Shown piece after piece: positions 58,692-64,000 of a DNA stretch of 64,000 nt. Location: the NCBI GenBank assembly GCA_022578605.1, contig MU394065.1, positions 682,001 through 746,000 of the forward strand, given 5' to 3'. Source of the DNA: Camillea tinctor (taxonomy: Eukaryota > Ascomycota > Sordariomycetes > Xylariales > Xylariaceae). Below the pieces are notes generated by a model. The model was not told where the DNA came from and made no database searches. It was given only the letters and a program-made list of their open reading frames with translations. How positions within the stretch are numbered: the first letter of the stretch is position 1; each line of letters opens with the position of its first letter. The position numbers were made by a program, and so were the translations under genes.

Positions 58692-60627
58692 TGTAGCTAC
58701 TCAGCCAGCTGAAACACATAGGTAGTCTGGTAACCTACATCCAACTTGTCCAGCCTACAGGGACTATTCTATTGCCACTCACTCCGAACCTATACATATG
58801 TAATTACCTGACGTCTTATAGACCAGAACAGAGGGGGTGTGTATCAGTAGACGTTTGAAACCACAAGATCTACATAGTACATACGTACCTACACATGATA
58901 CATAATCTTCCGAAACATAGCATCATGTTGCATTTCAAGCCATATAAGCCCCAATTAATCGTATTTCATTAGCGATCGTTTTTCGAATGCGATACATCAC
59001 AACCTATGTATTACCGAGTGATACAACGGTTATCTGCACTACCATATCTAAATGTCTTCAGGTTTTGAAATGGACACTCACTCAACAAATCGGAAATATA
59101 AACGCAGCAAAAACATCGACGACACGAATCCAGACCCTGCTTCTCCTATGACAAGATGGTCGTCGTGATTTCCCATGTGATTCTTGAGGTGCATGCAAAT
59201 CGAACGACCAAAGAAAGCGGGCCAAGATATATCTTCGAATCGCGGCGAATATAAAATCCTAAGCATAGTGAACACGTTCCTGAGTAACGTCATCATCTTT
59301 CTGTTGGAACAGCTCAACATTATTTCAACGAGAATCGCTACCATGATTAAGCGGGAGGTCAAAGCTACATGGTATCCTTCCCTGTGCCGAGTTCCTCTGG
59401 GTTTCACCTCTAACGATATAGAACCAAAGTTCACAAACATAAGGCGATGACGCACGGTCGGTCCGTGGCTATCCCTCGTTTGTTTGTCTAAGCTTGTGAC
59501 AATGAGCAAAACGTGAGGGCATCGGAACCTCGAGATAGGAAAAAAATAAAACATCCCATCTACTAAGTATGCATCTCAGATAGAGGTGGACGCGCGTATA
59601 TATATAGGTAAATGTTATGTCCGGGTGCGTGTGCGAGTTATGGTCAACGAGTGATCTCTAATTGGCTACCTGAAAAACGCCATACTTGGTTGAAAACTGT
59701 TGAGCTATAATACGTTGGTACAGAGGGGAAAGGCAACGAATCTATTGAACTGCTAGGTATATATCTGAATTCTTTTTTTTTGTGGTCGGTGAAACTAGCC
59801 TGTGTGTTTGTTTATCTATTCATCGATGGGGGTCCTCGGGGAAACAAGGAATAGAAACGAATATACGTCAGCGTAGAAGGTCTAGAATATGCATCTGACA
59901 GTGCCGCTGTGGTAGGCTATCATATATATCGACGTGTTGCACCCCTGCGAAGGATGAACAGAGGTATCACCATACAAAGTAAGTCGAGAGAGAGAGAGAG
60001 AGATATCACTTCAACTATATATGGTCAAGGAGTGTACCAATGAACGTATTCGCTGGTGGGTCGGTATAGACATTGTGGAGATATTATCATAGACGAAGGG
60101 AGGAGGATGATAAACAGGAGTTGTCTTGCGAGTATGATATTCTTCAACTATCTAGCAGGTATTTCTGCACAAAGCCTACTGTACTATGATTTAGCAGGCA
60201 AGGATTTGTCTTTTGAGCATTAGAGCATAGTATAATCTCTGATCGTGTGTTGGCGATGTGTGCTATCATTATTCTAGATACCTATACCTGATGCATCGTC
60301 GATATAACACACCTTAATACAAGCAGTGCCACCGCCTCTTCGCTAATGATAATGGTGACATATTGTGTACTCTATAACACAAGTTTTATACATAATGTGT
60401 TGACATTTCGTTGAGTTTGGCCGTCATAGTGTGATATAGAGAGATACCCATATCATCAGGGTGTAGATATTGATAGTAAAGCGCCCTACTTAATCTATCA
60501 AACATCTCTACTACCAAGGTCCATCCATCCCTAGTTGCTAGCCGTAAGCATAGCTAGGTTATCCATCTCTCGTACATATCTTCAGCCCTCTCGGTTCCTA
60601 GCCTTGTAGCAATACCCACCTACCTGC
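58692..60627. other. Spacer without a supportable gene
   Basis: A 158-codon minus-strand frame (59078-59554) and an 88-codon plus frame over the same bases have no recognisable domains and no intron-exon context. A (GA)n microsatellite lies at 59986-60002. The right end contains the 3' region of the kynurenine formamidase gene. Confidence 0.5.
59986..60002. repeat. (GA)n microsatellite
   Basis: About eight GA units in AT-rich spacer. Confidence 0.85.
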
Positions 60628-61800
60628 CTACGCACCACCACCCCTCAACCTCTCCAACGCCACCTCCACCAAGCGCGCAACCTCCTTCCCGCTCTCCCAG
60701 ATCTCGTCGTGGTTCCCCCGGAGATCCTTCAGCACCACCAGACCCTCGACGCCGTCCCGCCGGAGCCTCCGCTCCATGGCGTCGATCTCCGGCTCATCCA
60801 CAAGCTCATCATCCGGCGACCAAGCCAGCACGAGCGGGCCCCCGCCGCCCTCCCTCCACCTCTCCCCATAGCTGCCCTTGTACTCCAGCGGCGCGACCCC
60901 GTTCCAGCCTTGCTCCTCGCCGAACGCGCCGGCGAGGAACTCGGCGTACGCGGGGCCCAGGCGCGCCGCGATGCCGGCGAAGTCGTATATGCCCTCGAAC
61001 GAGACGAGGGCTCGGGGGAAGACAAAAGGAGCGGACGAAGGGGGTGGGGAGGGGGAGGAAGAAGAAGAAGAAGAACACAGACCCGCGAGCATCTGCAGGC
61101 CGATGCACCCGCCCGCCGAGTGGCCCACCAGCACGTAGTTCGCCGCCGAGTCATAGCGCGCCTGCAGGAACGCCAGCGCGGCCCGCGCGTCGTCCACGTG
61201 GTCCGGGTGGCGCGCGCCGCGGTACCGGGCCGGCGGCGTGGCGGCGGGGTCCTGCGGGAAGGACGGGTGCGGGCTCAGGCGGTAGTCGAGCGAGGCGAAG
61301 GCGGCTATGCTGCTGTTGCTGCTGCATGGTGATGATGAGGATGAGGATGAACAGGCGAGCAGGATTTGATCTATAGTGGGCTTGAAAGTCTCGAGCGTGA
61401 TGCGCGGGTCGCGCCAGGCCCCGCCGTGGATGTAACTGTGAATATGTATAAGTGGTGTGGTTCATTTATTTACTTTTCCCTTTTCCCTTTTTGTTTTTTT
61501 CTTTTCTTTTCTTTTCTTTCTCTTTTTTTCTTGTTTATCTTTACTTTGTATGTCTTCCCGTTCTTCCCACTGTTACCCTCCCGGCATTAGATTATGGGGT
61601 GGGATGGGTTAGGGTGGAATGGATATCAGAACATAGAGGGGCGCGGTAGTGAAGAAAAAAAAAGGGACTTTTGTTTACATGATCCAGTATTTGTTCTTGT
61701 TGGCGATGTCTACGTCCCACACGCCAACTTTCTGTAAGTCATTGTCCGTGCCATATTGGTGGAGCGTGTACTTTAGCGACGAGGAGGAGGACGACGCCAT
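60628..61800 (-). CDS. BNA7: Kynurenine formamidase (N-formylkynurenine hydrolase), Bna7-like
   Basis: Two exons on the minus strand, 61800-61679 and 61435-60628, give 309 residues; codon 41 is split AT|T across a 243-nt intron. The alpha/beta-hydrolase fold shows the oxyanion-type HGGAW motif (44-48), the nucleophile elbow GHSAGG (Ser147), an acid in WSPDDELVDE (Asp249/Asp250) and the base in GNHDEIW (His283). HGGxW plus this triad marks fungal kynurenine formamidase, which hydrolyses N-formyl-L-kynurenine to kynurenine in the cytosolic tryptophan-to-NAD pathway. Serine-rich insertions at about 70-86 and 162-176, made of trinucleotide repeats, lengthen it beyond yeast Bna7. Exon 2 is strongly GC-rich. 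No other kynurenine-pathway gene is nearby. A TATA-like run at 61901-61912 and CCAAT at 61866-61870 lie upstream on the same strand. Confidence 0.9.
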
Positions 61801-64000
61801 GATTGGCAATCACCTCGTCTCTTTTTTTATTTTCTTCTTTTTCTTGTTTTTCTCTCCTTTGAGTGATTGGTCCGTTGGTTGATTTGTTTGGTGAGCGTAT
61901 TTAAGTATATAGTTTTTCGGTATTATTTACAAGGTTGTATGTATGTCCCCATGTAATGTTAAGAGGAAAAAAAGAAAAAGCAAAGGGAAACAAGCAGAAA
62001 TGGTTGGCGATTCAAACTCCGCCAGCTCCACTTATTCCACCGACAATAATAACTTTTGAATGGATCTTGATTTTGGATTGAACGTGTGTCACAACTGGTA
62101 TCTCCATCCGGTCAGGGTGTAAGTCAGGTACATCGTCAATATATGTAACCCCCAACCCAGATCGGATCGGAAGAATTTTAAATCTTGAAATCACGAAAAA
62201 AGGAATTTTATCCGGTTCAACTCTCGTTGATTTTTCTGACTCATCGTAAAGTATCCATGGATCTCATCTCTCTCCCCTTTACAACGTTCCATTGTTATTA
62301 TGTACAACACAATAACCCCAAAATCCCCCTTACCCCCACTTCTCCCTCTCTCTCTCTCCGCCATATCCCCGCTGTGAATAATCATCGTCGTTTTAAAATA
62401 TTGTACCTGGTGGACTAAAACGAAGACAACTCTTTCTTTTTTTATTCGGGCCTTTGCAGCATTGAATCTTACCTAGAGTAATAACCGGTTATTTAACGGG
62501 AGTTTACTTTTAGGCCGACGCTGGCCCCAGGTTCAGAGGTAATTCATCGTTTGTTGCGGGTAAATACCTATACATTGAAGACAAAGAAAAAAACGCTCTT
62601 CAACATGCGCATCGATAAGAGATGATCACCAGGTGTAGGTCCGACTTAGAGAGAGAAAATCATCATACTTGCGCCTCGAGTACTGCTGACCTACATAACC
62701 AGGGTTTAAGCTAGGTAGGTAAGTAAGTAAGTTGGTGTTTTGCATCTCGCTTCCTCATGACCAAAAACACGCGGCGCCGGCATCAACGGAAAGCAAGAAA
62801 AAACTAGATGGAAAGTTGGAGACGTAATGCGCACCTTTTAAAAGCTTACATCCCGATGATTTGCTGCAGGGGAGCGCATAAGTAAGGAGTTGTTTGAACT
62901 TGGTCAGACTTCCATCCCGTCGACTAAGTAGCACCCGGCTATATCAGCCTAGACCAGACTAGACTAGACCTAACGACATATAGAACAACATATATCGTAT
63001 TGATAATGGGAATAGCAAAAAGAAGAAAAAATGATGACGACAAATAGGCGAAGGGGGGTAAGTGGGATGGATAAATCAAGAAATGCTATGTAGTGCACAA
63101 GCAAGGCAAGCTTGACAGGCGCTTTACCTACCTTCGATCCACCGTTGCTCTCATGGATAACATAACACAGACTTTTACTTCTGGGTTTAGATCTTGGTTC
63201 GCGATCAGGTGAATCGTGGTCTGAACCCGGGTTTGACAGCGGCAAGATGCATCCACGTGTGCTAGCCATGTCAGTTATGCCAGCTTGCCCTTTCTCATAG
63301 TCCAAGATTGGTCAACAGGGCCACAAATATCATGAACTTTGAGGAGACGTATTGTAAGAATCTACGCGGGTCATGCATAAGTCACCTCTTATGTCTCACC
63401 GCTTGCTAAGGTATTACCTAGCAGGTGTCCCCCCTTCTCCCCGTGAGTGCATTCTCATCACATATCTCCCCTGTTGTCGAAATCCAGGGCAGATGGGGTT
63501 TATCAGGGAGCAATTCCCACCTAGAAGTCGTGAGGACGAGGGTAGGAGAGGGGACCTTTGTAGTGTGCTGGCCTATCTGCCTAGCTTCTTCCTGCTTTAT
63601 GTGCTATGAAGGTGAATTGCCCCGAGGCGAGCCAATGGGATCTTTGAGACGTCGACTGCCGGTAGAGTTCTAACCTGTTGGTATCATGAGATTGATGCGG
63701 ATTAAGCTAAAAGCCCTACGGGATGTATGGCCGGGGGCAGGCGAGCAGATATCCTAGCTTATAACCGAGTGTTCTAATGGAGTTGGCAGACAGGCTTGAA
63801 GGTTGCTTGTTGGCCGCATGTCGGAGTTTATTGGGCAAGACATGCATCGTCCTTTCAACAACTGCAATCTAGGCTCTCTCACACATTCGCTTTTCTCCCC
63901 TCGCAGGGGAAATTAAAAAAGAAGCAAAAATATCAGATCCCGTTCCCTGCTCCGCCTAGTGTTTCTGGAACAGGTGGGAAGCATGAAACATGTTAGGTTC
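61801..64000. other. Terminal spacer of the window
   Basis: Contains the presumed promoter of the kynurenine formamidase gene on the left. Short frames (62012-62194 minus, 62970-63305 minus, 63373-63673 plus, 63796-63996 plus) have no recognisable features. A CTAGGTAGGTAAGTAAG stretch lies near 62711. A gene could begin beyond the window end. Confidence 0.5.
61866..61912 (-). promoter_or_regulatory. CCAAT and TATA-like elements upstream of kynurenine formamidase
   Basis: On the minus strand an ACTATATACTTAA-like run (61901-61912) precedes CCAAT (61870-61866), about 66-110 bp before the start codon. The order, TATA upstream of CCAAT, is not the textbook one, so function is uncertain. Confidence 0.3.

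Noticed and set aside
59078..59554. 158-codon minus-strand frame
   Set aside because: No domain, no neighbouring exons, and an overlapping frame on the other strand of similar quality; length alone is not convincing.
60709..61332. 207-codon plus-strand frame
   Set aside because: Opposite strand of kynurenine formamidase exon 2; Arg/Gly-rich shadow in GC-rich sequence.

Overview
The window looks like a nuclear chromosome segment of a filamentous ascomycete (Pezizomycotina, probably Sordariomycetes; class-level placement is inference). Evidence: protein-coding genes broken by short spliceosomal introns (about 50-150 nt) with GTAAGT-type donors and CTAAC/CTGAC-like branch sites; a C-terminal Zn2Cys6 regulator; a Pth11-type rhodopsin-domain membrane protein; a Dal5-type and a monocarboxylate-type MFS permease; and AT-rich spacers dotted with TACCTAGGTA-like words. 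The window opens with an assembly gap (1-350) and contains two more 10-N gaps (27790-27799, 52025-52034).

I support eleven genes. All eleven exon models were rebuilt by hand and close to a whole number of codons. Left third: a Dug3-type glutamine amidotransferase (2246-3982 +), a GMC flavin oxidoreductase (6545-8615 -), a cystinosin-like PQ-loop transporter (12068-12996 -) and a Pth11/rhodopsin-domain receptor-like protein with a 25-nt micro-exon (18696-20213 -). Middle: a Gfo/Idh/MocA dehydrogenase (25758-26923 +), the mitochondrial Ca2+-binding aspartate/glutamate carrier (29973-32211 -), a B-type cyclin (35614-38018 -) and a Zn2Cys6 regulator (45272-47333 +). Right third: a monocarboxylate-type MFS permease (49995-51413 +), a Dal5/ACS-type MFS permease (54311-56041 -) and a kynurenine formamidase (60628-61800 -). 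The genes are widely spaced, with spacers of up to 7 kb, and do not form an obvious pathway cluster; they are a mix of housekeeping functions (cell cycle, mitochondrial shuttle, NAD/tryptophan, glutathione breakdown) and transport or redox genes.

The most unusual content is non-genic. Three different terminal-inverted-repeat elements are visible: a MULE-like element at 781-1328 flanked by a perfect 10-bp duplication; a ~520-bp near-palindromic TA-flanked foldback at 27111-27631; and a 1.1-kb TA-flanked element at 57564-58689 whose core is a frame-preserving array of 6/9-bp units with a 150-bp higher-order period. Both small gaps are bordered by poly-G on the left and poly-C on the right, plus an error-rich second copy of the adjacent unique sequence, which points to an assembly or sequencing artefact. 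Several genes show a sharp GC rise from 5' exons to the large 3' exon.
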